Below are positions 41,567-49,178 of a DNA stretch of 64,000 bases, piece by piece. This stretch comes from Sphingobacterium sp. N143. GTDB taxonomy: Bacteria; Bacteroidota; Bacteroidia; Sphingobacteriales; Sphingobacteriaceae. The number at the start of each line of letters is the position of its first letter. Position 1 is the first letter of the stretch. The stretch is taken from NCBI RefSeq assembly GCF_030325625.1, contig NZ_JACAIS010000008.1, positions 124,001-188,000 on the forward strand. Reading direction: 5' to 3'. The translations under genes and the position numbers were made by a program. The notes under the pieces were generated by a model that ran no database searches, was not told the origin of the DNA, and worked only from the letters and a program-made list of their open reading frames with translations.

Positions 41567-42445
41567 ATGAGCAACCTGAAGCAGACCATGCGACTAGTTG
41601 TCTTTAGATCAGTCTACATCGCCATCTACATTGTCAGTCAGCTGCCCATGAAATTTTTATATGCGATGGCATCTATCGCTTTCTTGATTGTATATCGGAT
41701 AGCGGGCTACCGAAAAGAAGTTGTTGTTCAGAATATATCCCGTGCATTCCCGGAAAAGCAATATGGAGAGATCCATGCCATCGTGAAAAAATTCTACGCC
41801 TGCTTCGTATCCTACTTTGCTGAAATAATAAAAAATGTGTCCATTGAAGCAAAAATACTGGATCAGAAAATAACGTTTGAAAACCTTGAGCTAATCGATC
41901 AGTACATCAAGTCAGGCCGCATTGTTATTGTTGCACTCGGACACTGTGGGAACTGGGAAATGCTGAGTTTTTTGCCCCATAAGATTCACCATGACGTTTA
42001 CGCCATCTACAAACCACTGAAGTCCAGATTAATGAACCGTCTTATGATCAAGATTCGCTCCCGTTTCGGCATGAAGTTACTACCCGATCAATTGGCTATT
42101 CGGCATATCCTAAACCATGGCGCATGCCCTGCCGTTTATCTTTTCCTTGCCGATCAATGCCCCCGGATAAAAGACGAAGCCTATCAGGTTGAATTGCTCA
42201 ATCAGCAAACGTATATGTTTTCGGGCATGGAGAAAATCGCCAGTACCCTTGGGGCCGCAGTGATATACTTACATATCACACAAACATCAAAAGGAAATTA
42301 TAAGATAAGCTGCATCCCGATCAGTGCGAAGGCAGAATCTGCAAAAAAGGGCGAAATTACCCAGCAGTATGCCGACCTGCTCACCGAAAATATCAACGAA
42401 GAACCCTATGGCTGGCTTTGGACCCATAAGCGGTGGAAAAGCTAA
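41567..42445 (+). CDS. LpxL/HtrB-like lipid A or lipid acyltransferase
   Basis: The 292-residue membrane-anchored protein of the LPLAT family transfers acyl chains to lipid A precursors or related glycolipids. The catalytic HX4E motif reads GHCGNWE (about residues 126-132). LADQCPR and the C-terminal EPYGWLWTHKRWK (H-R-W-K typical of LpxL) complete the family pattern. An N-terminal hydrophobic anchor is at about 10-45. It follows the outer-membrane protein gene by 2 bases, which suggests envelope remodelling under the LytS/LytTR pair. Confidence 0.9.
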   Translation: MSNLKQTMRLVVFRSVYIAIYIVSQLPMKFLYAMASIAFLIVYRIAGYRKEVVVQNISRAFPEKQYGEIHAIVKKFYACFVSYFAEIIKNVSIEAKILDQKITFENLELIDQYIKSGRIVIVALGHCGNWEMLSFLPHKIHHDVYAIYKPLKSRLMNRLMIKIRSRFGMKLLPDQLAIRHILNHGACPAVYLFLADQCPRIKDEAYQVELLNQQTYMFSGMEKIASTLGAAVIYLHITQTSKGNYKISCIPISAKAESAKKGEITQQYADLLTENINEEPYGWLWTHKRWKS

Positions 42446-42503
42446 TAGGCATACATTGCTGCACAAACTACTGAGCTTCTGTGGATTTCATGGAAGCTCA
42501 ATT

Positions 42504-42854
42504 TTACCCATTCCGGTGTTTTTTGCCCCAATGCCCCAAGGTGATCAGCACATCTTCAAGGCTTCTTCCCTTTTCACTAATGCGGTATTCTACTCTTGGG
42601 GGCACCTCAGCATAATCTTTCCGGACGATAAGCCCCTCCTCTTGCAGTTCCTTCAGCTGCTTGATCAGCATCCGCTCGGTAATGTTTTTGAGCTTTGTTT
42701 TGATCTCCGAATACCGCAGGGCTTCATGGTCCAGTAGTGTGGCCAAAATACCGACCTTCCAGCGGCCACCGATTACCGATAAGGTATAAAACATCCCACA
42801 GTTTTCGACCAGGTCTACCTCATTCAAAAAGTTTGTTGAGTTTTTCTTTCGCAT
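42504..42854 (-). CDS. HxlR-family regulator
   Basis: The chosen ATG at 42854 gives 116 residues. A much longer frame (to 43310) exists only because the SDR gene is read antisense, and it is rejected. Family marks are GMFYTLSVIGGRWKVGILATL (with C19 just before), YSEIKTKLKNITERMLIKQLKEL and the VEYRISEKGRSLEDVL wing. It is divergent from the SDR gene across 93 bases with GTATGTACATAC between, the likely operator. Confidence 0.9.
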   Translation of the reverse strand: MRKKNSTNFLNEVDLVENCGMFYTLSVIGGRWKVGILATLLDHEALRYSEIKTKLKNITERMLIKQLKELQEEGLIVRKDYAEVPPRVEYRISEKGRSLEDVLITLGHWGKKHRNG

Positions 42855-42865
42855 AATATTATCGC

Positions 42866-42877
42866 GTATGTACATAC
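42866..42877. promoter_or_regulatory. 12-bp palindrome, candidate HxlR operator
   Basis: GTATGTACATAC is a perfect palindrome between the divergent HxlR and SDR genes. A related GTAGGTAC follows at 42884-42891 and abuts the TTG of the SDR promoter, so a bound repressor would block it. Confidence 0.65.
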
Positions 42878-42891
42878 AATTTTGTAGGTAC

Positions 42892-42922
42892 TTGTCTAAT
42901 GTAAAAGTATAAAATACTTTTG
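42892..42922 (+). promoter_or_regulatory. Promoter of the SDR/DoxX/MFS operon
   Basis: TTG (42892-42894), a 20-base spacer and TACTTTTG (42915-42922) match the Bacteroidota TTG-N17-23-TAnnTTTG promoter. The ATG at 42948 is 25 bases further. Confidence 0.65.
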
Positions 42923-42947
42923 TCTTAGGTAAAACAAAAAATAACAT

Positions 42948-43784
42948 ATGATGGAACAAAAAGTATGGCTTATTACAGGCGTGTCCAAAGGTTTGGGCCG
43001 TGAACTGGCCAAGCAGGTCCTTGCTGCCGACGATATGGTGATCGGAACGGTCCGCAATCCACAGGACAAAGCAGCCTTTGAACATAGTCTGCATGGCGAG
43101 GCATTTATCACTGACTTGGCCGACACAGCAGAGATCCCCGCCCTGATCGATACCATCATCCAGTCCCATGGGCGGATTGATGTGCTGGTCAACAATGCAG
43201 GTTTTGGTGCCTTTGGCCTGATTGAAGAGTTTGAAGCGGAAGAGATCATCCAGCAGTTCCAGGTGAACTTTATGGCGGTATGGAAACTGTGCCAATCGGT
43301 ACTGCCCCATATGCGGGCCAGGGCTCAGGGTAGCATTGTCCAGATCTCCTCCCGTGCCGGGATTGTCGCAGGCGTTGGAAACGGCATCTATGCATCGAGC
43401 AAGTTTGCGCTGGAGGGCATGAGCGAGGCCCTGAAACTGGAGGTTGAGCCCTTTGGCATCAAGGTCATGCTGGCCGAACTGGGCGCTTTGCGGACAGATT
43501 TCTTTGGGTCATCTGTCCGCTATGCCAGCAGCAAGCTGCCGGTCTATAACGAAAAACTACCGGACATCAGAACACAGACCAGACAACTTCATGGTCAGCA
43601 ATCCGGAGATCCCATTAAAGTGGCTCAAGCTATCCTTGAAGCCGTAAACAAGGGGGTGCCCTCCTTTCGCCTGCCGCTGACGGCAGGCACCATCCAGGCT
43701 ATGGAAGCAAAGGTTGCCACCCTCCAGGACTGCATCAGGTCAGGTGCTGCCCTGGCGAATGACATGGATTATCAATCACACTAA
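42948..43784 (+). CDS. Short-chain dehydrogenase/reductase
   Basis: The 278-residue classical SDR has TGVSKGLGREL (12-22, cofactor loop), LVNNAGFGAFG (about 83-93), catalytic Ser in VQISSRAGI (about 134) and the YxxxK tetrad part YASSK (about 148-152). It therefore looks catalytically complete, unlike the SDR at 28183. NADP preference is plausible from VRNPQDK following the second strand. It is the first gene of an operon with a DoxX-like protein (13 bases) and an MFS transporter, all probably controlled by the divergent HxlR regulator. Confidence 0.92.
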   Translation: MMEQKVWLITGVSKGLGRELAKQVLAADDMVIGTVRNPQDKAAFEHSLHGEAFITDLADTAEIPALIDTIIQSHGRIDVLVNNAGFGAFGLIEEFEAEEIIQQFQVNFMAVWKLCQSVLPHMRARAQGSIVQISSRAGIVAGVGNGIYASSKFALEGMSEALKLEVEPFGIKVMLAELGALRTDFFGSSVRYASSKLPVYNEKLPDIRTQTRQLHGQQSGDPIKVAQAILEAVNKGVPSFRLPLTAGTIQAMEAKVATLQDCIRSGAALANDMDYQSH

Positions 43785-43797
43785 ACAAAATCAAATC

Positions 43798-44196
43798 ATG
43801 AACATTTCTTTTAAGACGGTTGCCTACTGGCTCTCTTATGCAGTTTATTTGTATATCATTGCACCTTCCGCCCTATCAAAAATTATCCAACGCCCCGCAA
43901 TGATGCAGAGCATGCAGTCATTAGGCTTCGATACAACCTGGACAGTATCCATTGGCATTGCCGAGACCCTGGGCGTATTGATCGTCCTGCTCGGCTTGTA
44001 TGCAGCCGCCTGCAGGACATTGGGCGTTTTGCTTTTGTTTCCTTTTGCCATTGGTGCTTTTACAACCCATATGGCACATCAAGAATACCAGCATTTTTAT
44101 GGTTCATTGGTGCTATGTCTGTTATCTGTGGTCCTGCTATATCTCGACAAGAGGATCTACATAGACCTGTCCAAAACACTAGCACCGGTAAAATGA
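43798..44196 (+). CDS. DoxX-like membrane protein
   Basis: ATG 43798 gives 132 residues with four transmembrane helices (about 8-28, 48-68, 72-92 and 100-120), the size and layout of DoxX/DoxD-related proteins. The family is linked to redox and thiosulfate processes and to stress protection, but this member's role is unknown. The first 28 residues of the longer frame overlap the SDR gene and are rejected. Its stop overlaps the MFS start (ATGA at 44193). Confidence 0.85.
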   Translation: MNISFKTVAYWLSYAVYLYIIAPSALSKIIQRPAMMQSMQSLGFDTTWTVSIGIAETLGVLIVLLGLYAAACRTLGVLLLFPFAIGAFTTHMAHQEYQHFYGSLVLCLLSVVLLYLDKRIYIDLSKTLAPVK

Positions 44197-45332
44197 AGGC
44201 TACAGCAAAACTTCCCCTAGTTGCGCTTTTAGCGCTCACAGTATCCGGCTTTATTGCCATTATCACCGAAACATTACCGGCAGGATTACTGCCGCAGATC
44301 AGCGCCGGCATCGGCGTGTCGGAAGCCTATGCCGGTCAGTTCATTACCCTCTACGCGTTGGGGTCGGTACTGTCCGCCATCCCCGTGATCAGCTGGACGA
44401 GAAACTGGAACCGGAAGCCCTTGCTTCTGGCTGCAGTGGCGGGCTTTTTCATTTTTAATTTGATCACGTTTTTCCTGCAGTCCTATTACTTTTTATTGGC
44501 CGTCCGATTTATGGCAGGCATCAGTGCGGGTATCATCTGGGGGGTGCTTACGGGCTATACCGTGCGGATGGTACCACCAGCACTGGCCGGGAAGGCCTTG
44601 GCAATCGTGGGTGTCGGGCAGCCGATTGCCTTATCCCTAGGGGTGCCACTAGCCACCTGGCTGGGGAAAATCATCGGCTGGAATATGATCTTTCTGTCCA
44701 TATCCCTGCTCTCCCTCCTCCTTATGTTTTGGATCATCGCCTTAGTGCCTGATTTTGCGGTTGAAAAGAAAACAAGCTCTACCCCTTTCAGCGTTGTATT
44801 TTTAAATAAAGCCGTCCAGCGCATATTGCTCACGACGGTCTGCTGGATCCTGGCGCACAACCTACTGTATACCTATATAGCTCCTATTCTACAGAGCAGC
44901 AATCTGTCCGGCAGCATTGACCTGGTTCTCCTCCTCTTTGGACTGGTATCCATCCTGGGGATCTGGCTGACCGGCTATTTTATTGACCGGTATCTAAAAA
45001 AGATGGTCATCATCAATCTGCTGCTGTTTTGTGTTGCCGCCATCTTACTTTGGCTGGGGACAGTGCACATGGCTTTTGCCCTGGTGGGTATTGCCCTTTG
45101 GGGCTATTCATTTGGTGGGGCACCGACACTGCTGCAGAAAGACCTGGCAGATGTTGCCAAGGAGCAAGTCGACATCGCACAGGCCATCTTTGTGACCGTG
45201 TTTAATATAGCAGTGGCAGCTGGAGGCTTATTGGGTGGTGTGCTCCTGGAATATTCCGGCATAGGCTATCTCTTCAGCGGGGCGGTTTTACTGTCACTTG
45301 TGTCGCTGTCCATTGCAGCCAACAAACGATAA
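44193..45332 (+). CDS. MFS transporter (AraJ/sugar-efflux or drug-efflux type)
   Basis: The 379-residue protein has 12 predicted membrane helices. ETLPAGLLPQIS (about 19-30) and AGISAGIIWGVLTGYTVRMVP (about 108-128) are typical of the DHA1/AraJ branch, whose members export drugs or sugars by proton antiport. The start overlaps the DoxX stop. The long frame upstream of 44193 is antisense-like and discarded. An efflux role within an HxlR-controlled stress operon is likely, with unknown substrate. A bidirectional terminator follows. Confidence 0.9.
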   Translation: MKATAKLPLVALLALTVSGFIAIITETLPAGLLPQISAGIGVSEAYAGQFITLYALGSVLSAIPVISWTRNWNRKPLLLAAVAGFFIFNLITFFLQSYYFLLAVRFMAGISAGIIWGVLTGYTVRMVPPALAGKALAIVGVGQPIALSLGVPLATWLGKIIGWNMIFLSISLLSLLLMFWIIALVPDFAVEKKTSSTPFSVVFLNKAVQRILLTTVCWILAHNLLYTYIAPILQSSNLSGSIDLVLLLFGLVSILGIWLTGYFIDRYLKKMVIINLLLFCVAAILLWLGTVHMAFALVGIALWGYSFGGAPTLLQKDLADVAKEQVDIAQAIFVTVFNIAVAAGGLLGGVLLEYSGIGYLFSGAVLLSLVSLSIAANKR

Positions 45333-45356
45333 AGAGCAGCTAAAGGCCTTAAAAAC

Positions 45357-45390
45357 TGCCCCTAAAAGAGAAATACTTTTAGGGGCATCG
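45357..45390. terminator. Bidirectional terminator between the MFS and nitroreductase genes
   Basis: TGCCCCTAAAAG (45357-45368) pairs perfectly with CTTTTAGGGGCA (45376-45387), with A-rich and T-rich flanks for convergent genes. Confidence 0.88.
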
Positions 45391-45414
45391 CTTTTATTGT
45401 TTATCGATCATAGT

Positions 45415-46044
45415 CTATAGTTCGATAAACAACTCGTCATGTGGCCAGCGTACACGGTCCAGTTTTGACCACCAGTCATTTTCATGATCGCGGTATCCCA
45501 GGGCCATCATCACGGTACTTCTTAAGCCATGCGATTTCAGGTCCAGCAATTCGTCCAAGGCCGCATTGTCAAATCCTTCCATCGGTGTTGCATCCACTTT
45601 CAGTTCAGCAGCAGCCAATAGGCCAAAGCCCAGGGCGATGTAAGATTGCCGCGATGCGTCGATAAATTGCTCCTCTTTTGATTTTTTATCCAATAGGCTC
45701 AACAGGTTCAACCGGTAATCATCAGTAGTGGTCTGCGGCAAGTTGCGGACCTGATTGCTATAGGTGAAAAATCCGTCGACCCGTTCGGCAGATAGCTCAT
45801 CCCATGCGGCAAATACCAAAATATGTGATGCTTGCAATATCTGCGGTTGCCCCCAGGCTATTGGGGTCAATTTTTCCCGAATCGCTCTGCTGTTGATCAC
45901 AAATACCTTGTATGGCTGCAGGCCTGAGCTAGATGGAGCCAGTCGGATGGCTTCCAAAATCTGGTCCAATTTCTCTTGCTCTATCTTTTCGCCGTTAAAA
46001 CTCTTTGTTGCTGAACGCCAGTGAAGGGCTTCTTTTAATGACAT
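45415..46044 (-). CDS. NAD(P)H-dependent nitroreductase-family oxidoreductase
   Basis: ATG 46044 gives 209 residues beginning MSLKEALHWRSATKSFNGEK, matching NfsB-like nitroreductases that use FMN to reduce nitro compounds, quinones or other electrophiles. The FMN phosphate contact region RSATKSF is near residue 9, LAPSSSGLQPYKVFVI near 35-50 and ALGFGLLAAAELKVDATPMEGFD near 145-167. The frame is extended far upstream (to 46218), but that part is intergenic. It is divergent from an HxlR gene with two palindromes between, the likely control region. Confidence 0.92.
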   Translation of the reverse strand: MSLKEALHWRSATKSFNGEKIEQEKLDQILEAIRLAPSSSGLQPYKVFVINSRAIREKLTPIAWGQPQILQASHILVFAAWDELSAERVDGFFTYSNQVRNLPQTTTDDYRLNLLSLLDKKSKEEQFIDASRQSYIALGFGLLAAAELKVDATPMEGFDNAALDELLDLKSHGLRSTVMMALGYRDHENDWWSKLDRVRWPHDELFIEL

Positions 46045-46148
46045 AATGCTATTTTTTCTAAGTACTACAAATAAAGTCAGACCCGCTCCCCCAATATGGA
46101 AAGGAAATGACTTGAATGAATTCGTGCAGCAAAGATAAAAGTTATTAA

Positions 46149-46199
46149 GTAACAATTTGCCACTTGTTACCTGAGGGAAACTAGTTACTCCAGAGTAAC
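46149..46199. promoter_or_regulatory. Two inverted repeats, candidate HxlR operators
   Basis: GTAACAA-N8-TTGTTAC (46149-46170) and GTTACTC-CA-GAGTAAC (46184-46199) share the GTAAC half-site. They lie between the nitroreductase start and the HxlR promoter. Confidence 0.65.
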
Positions 46200-46222
46200 C
46201 AGGTATTGATGGCAACATTTCC

Positions 46223-46230
46223 TATCTTTG
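46223..46230 (+). promoter_or_regulatory. -7 box of the HxlR gene
   Basis: TATCTTTG matches TAnnTTTG, 15 bases before ATG 46246. A TTG at 46205-46207 stands 15 bases upstream, slightly short of the normal spacing. Confidence 0.45.
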
Positions 46231-46245
46231 TGTTTTATACGATCG

Positions 46246-46599
46246 ATGAAAAAAGAAAAGACCGAAATAGCACAGCATTGCCATGAACATATACGGGGCA
46301 TCCGAGATACCATGTCCCTACTGGATGGCAAGTGGAAGACTCTCATCATCAGCCACCTGTATTTTATGGGTAAGATGCGCTTTATGGATCTCAAGCGACA
46401 GGTGGAAGGCATCGCCTCCAAAACCCTTTCAAAAGAGTTGAAAGACCTGGAAATGAACCGCCTCATCACCCGCACACAGAACAATACCATGCCCGTATCC
46501 GTGGATTACGAACTCACCGACTTCGGCAAGAGCCTCCATGAGATTATTGATGCCATGGGTACATGGGGCATCCGGTATAGAGCGCAGATACTCACCTAA
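46246..46599 (+). CDS. HxlR-family regulator
   Basis: ATG 46246 gives 117 residues. TTG 46228 in the same frame lies inside the -7 box and is rejected. Family motifs are HIRGIRDTMSLLDGKWKTLI (about 14-33), LKRQVEGIASKTLSKELKDL and VDYELTDFGKSLHEIIDAMGTWG. A cysteine or CH pair early (HCHEH, about 10-14) is a candidate redox-sensing site. It is divergent from the nitroreductase gene, which is the likely target. Confidence 0.9.
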   Translation: MKKEKTEIAQHCHEHIRGIRDTMSLLDGKWKTLIISHLYFMGKMRFMDLKRQVEGIASKTLSKELKDLEMNRLITRTQNNTMPVSVDYELTDFGKSLHEIIDAMGTWGIRYRAQILT

Positions 46600-46664
46600 A
46601 GCAGCTGCTGCAACCAACCCGATTATTCCATCTGCCCACAGCCAAAATATGCCTCAGCCCACCT

Positions 46665-48053
46665 TTAGCTATAGTGTTTTCTGATATGGGCAATGATATG
46701 CTGCTTAAAGTCCTTGTCTGCGATAAACTGCTGTTTGAATTTTTGGAAATCTGTCGCGCCTATCCCGCTTGCCTCAACGGCCTTATCAAAAAGTTCAAGT
46801 GTTAAAGTCTGTGTTTTGGCATATTCGAGCAACGATTTCAGGACATGATTGGTTTTGTCTCTTCCAAAAGTATCCTCAAAGCATTTTAGCATCAAAGGCG
46901 CCAGGACGTATCGGTAAGACACATTAATCTGCGCGACCTCGCTAATCTCCGTAAGCGGAATAAAATTCTGGTTTTCTACATATTTTGCCCCACGGAGCAG
47001 CACTTCTTTTAAATAGTCCTTAAAGCCAGCATCTTCCGTCACGTTGAAGGATAAATACTCCGCAAAGGATTCGAGCCAAAACCAGGACAATTTCCCCGAA
47101 AGCATGCTGGCTCCAAAGTAATTATGCGCAAGTTCATGACCAAAAAATTTAATATATTCAGACGTAAACTGTCCTTTTTCATCCATTAACTTGGCTGGGT
47201 CCAAATCCGTAAACGCAAAAGCCGGATAATCGTTGAATGCCCAGCTACTTCCAGGCTTCCGCTTATTGACTGCCTTATGATTGATGATATAGATCTTGTC
47301 TGTGAATTTGGAATCCAGGTTTTTCGCCAATTTTGCTTTGATGAGGTCAATATTATCAAAAATGGCGGCAACAGTTTTTTGATCAGCTGCTAGATTAAGG
47401 ATGTATCCAGCCTCATTGGAAACAAAGTTATAGTTACCCACAAATAGCAATAAGGTCGACGGCTTGGCCGATGTAAATTGATGGGCCATTGTTTTTTGTG
47501 GCGCATTGCCATTGATGAAGATGCTATTGTTGTCTGCATTTTTGACTTTAATTGTGATCTCATACCTGTACTTATCCACCAGCTTATCACTATCCACGTC
47601 ATAAAGGACCGGATACCATTTGGACTGGTCCGCCGCCCGTAGTGTTTTGCCATTAAAAGCAATAATGCCCTTGTAGTCAAATGGCCCATAATCCTCCGCG
47701 CTGTCGAAATAAACCGGGAATGCCCCTTTATAATCGACTTGGAAAGAGGAAGGCAGCTGCTTTATTTTTCCCTCATTGTCCAGTAAGGTATACGCCAGCG
47801 CTTCTCCTTTCATCTCACCATCGTAATGACCATCGTACCAGACGATCGCCTGATCCGAATCTTTAAAATTCTTAATATTCATCCCTTTGTTCAGGAGTAT
47901 TTTATAATTTTTTATTGGTGGGATGTCATTGAGCTGAAAACTGCAGTTGATCAATCCATCTTTCATATCGATTTCTACGGTACCCTTGATGGACTGCGCC
48001 AGGATTATATTAAAAGGTAAGGCAAGTAAAAGTGATGCGATTGTTTTTTTCAT
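46665..48053 (-). CDS. Secreted zinc metallopeptidase (HELAH, M1-like gluzincin)
   Basis: The 462-residue protein has a signal peptide ending ILAQS (about 17-21). An N-terminal beta region resembles M1 aminopeptidase-like folds. The catalytic HELAH motif is at 306-310, followed after 17 residues by the third ligand Glu328 in WLESFAEY. M1 enzymes normally have 18 residues here, so this is a slightly shortened relative. GAMEN-type substrate motifs were not recognised. It is probably periplasmic or surface-exposed, and its substrate is unknown. Confidence 0.85.
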   Translation of the reverse strand: MKKTIASLLLALPFNIILAQSIKGTVEIDMKDGLINCSFQLNDIPPIKNYKILLNKGMNIKNFKDSDQAIVWYDGHYDGEMKGEALAYTLLDNEGKIKQLPSSFQVDYKGAFPVYFDSAEDYGPFDYKGIIAFNGKTLRAADQSKWYPVLYDVDSDKLVDKYRYEITIKVKNADNNSIFINGNAPQKTMAHQFTSAKPSTLLLFVGNYNFVSNEAGYILNLAADQKTVAAIFDNIDLIKAKLAKNLDSKFTDKIYIINHKAVNKRKPGSSWAFNDYPAFAFTDLDPAKLMDEKGQFTSEYIKFFGHELAHNYFGASMLSGKLSWFWLESFAEYLSFNVTEDAGFKDYLKEVLLRGAKYVENQNFIPLTEISEVAQINVSYRYVLAPLMLKCFEDTFGRDKTNHVLKSLLEYAKTQTLTLELFDKAVEASGIGATDFQKFKQQFIADKDFKQHIIAHIRKHYS

Positions 48054-48508
48054 AAAAAGTCAAAATAGTTAGTCATGGCCAAATATAATAAATTAACAAG
48101 TTAATTAATCTATCCTTTTTTCAGTTCCATTCCGCTCAGCATATTCATGCAGCAGGTGCAGCCAAAGCTATACGAATGCGGGCCGCCACCGCCCGAATAA
48201 AAATAAGGGATATGCGAAAAAAAACAGTAAAATATTCAGGATGTGGGACCTATGTGGCCCAGCGACGAGAATATATTCGAAAATCACCTAACCTGCTATT
48301 TTTTTTCTTGGACAAACGCTAATTTCGAATATAAACCAATAGCGTGTCAACACGATAAACCATGTGTACAGCAGATTGCATAGCACCGTCCATGGAGGCA
48401 GGTTTGACAAAATTTGTTCCCTATTGTATAAATTGCTATAATTGAAAAATAATACCCTATTGTTTAAACATTTGGAATCGAAACCAGCTGTTTCACACTA
48501 ATACCATC
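48054..48508. other. Intergenic region with a cryptic Gly/Cys-rich open frame
   Basis: These 455 bases separate the divergent peptidase and sigma-factor genes. They hold promoter space for both, though no clean TAnnTTTG box was found. On the minus strand 48110-48235 is open for about 41 codons, ending SFGCTCCMNMLSGMELKKG before a TAG, with SGGGGPHSYS ahead. There is no ATG except inside the peptide. It could be a fragment of a small secreted or modified peptide gene. Confidence 0.45.
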
Positions 48509-49090
48509 ATGAAAAACGGCCATGTATTGCATAGTAACGAAAGTCTGCTCAATCGTCTCAAGGAGAACGATCTAGAAGCTTTCAACCTGATCTATGATCG
48601 CTACTGGTCGGTGCTGCTCAATGAGGCCTATAAACGGCTGGAGCAGCTGGCTATCTGTGAGGAAATCGTACAAGATGTATTTATCGAGCTCTGGCAACAG
48701 CGCCACAACCGGGATATCCACAACCTGGAGGCCTACCTGCGCAGCTGCATGAAATTCAAGGTCTTCGAAGCCTATAAAAGAAACAAAAAAACGAATAGCC
48801 TGCTCGAGGCAAATCGTGCCTTTATCGACGATGCTGAGCGTGTTGAGCAGGACCTGTATGCCGAAAAGGACCTCAGGTCTTTCATCGAAGAATGGATTGC
48901 CCACCTGCCACAAAAAAGAAAGGAAATCTTTAAGATGCGGTACCTTGATGAACTGAGCACCAAAGAAATCAGCGAGCTCACACAAAGTTCACAAAACACC
49001 GTACAGAACCATCTGGGCATTTCCATTGCCAAACTGCGGAAACTGATCACCCGCCATTTCTTTTTCTTTATTTTAATTTTATTTCACTGA
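48509..49090 (+). CDS. ECF RNA polymerase sigma factor (FecI-like)
   Basis: The 193-residue sigma-70 family protein has region 2 (YDRYWSVLLNEAYKRLEQLA and EEIVQDVFIELWQQR, about 30-68) and region 4 HTH (MRYLDELSTKEISELTQSS, about 147-165). It ends in a short hydrophobic tail, HFFFFILILFH, common in this Bacteroidota sigma subgroup. It heads a cluster with FecR anti-sigma, SusC and SusD genes and so probably turns on that cluster when the TonB receptor signals substrate. Confidence 0.92.
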   Translation: MKNGHVLHSNESLLNRLKENDLEAFNLIYDRYWSVLLNEAYKRLEQLAICEEIVQDVFIELWQQRHNRDIHNLEAYLRSCMKFKVFEAYKRNKKTNSLLEANRAFIDDAERVEQDLYAEKDLRSFIEEWIAHLPQKRKEIFKMRYLDELSTKEISELTQSSQNTVQNHLGISIAKLRKLITRHFFFFILILFH

Positions 49091-49178
49091 CAATAAGCCA
49101 CTTGTAAATAAACAGCCAATTTGATTGGTACAATACTGGCCCAAAGCCACACTGTATAGATGACCATACGCATTTAAC

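Noticed and set aside
42855..43310. Extension of the HxlR frame to 268 residues on the minus strand
   Set aside because: The added part is antisense to the SDR gene, and the promoter and operator lie inside it. The ATG at 42854 gives a normal HxlR length.
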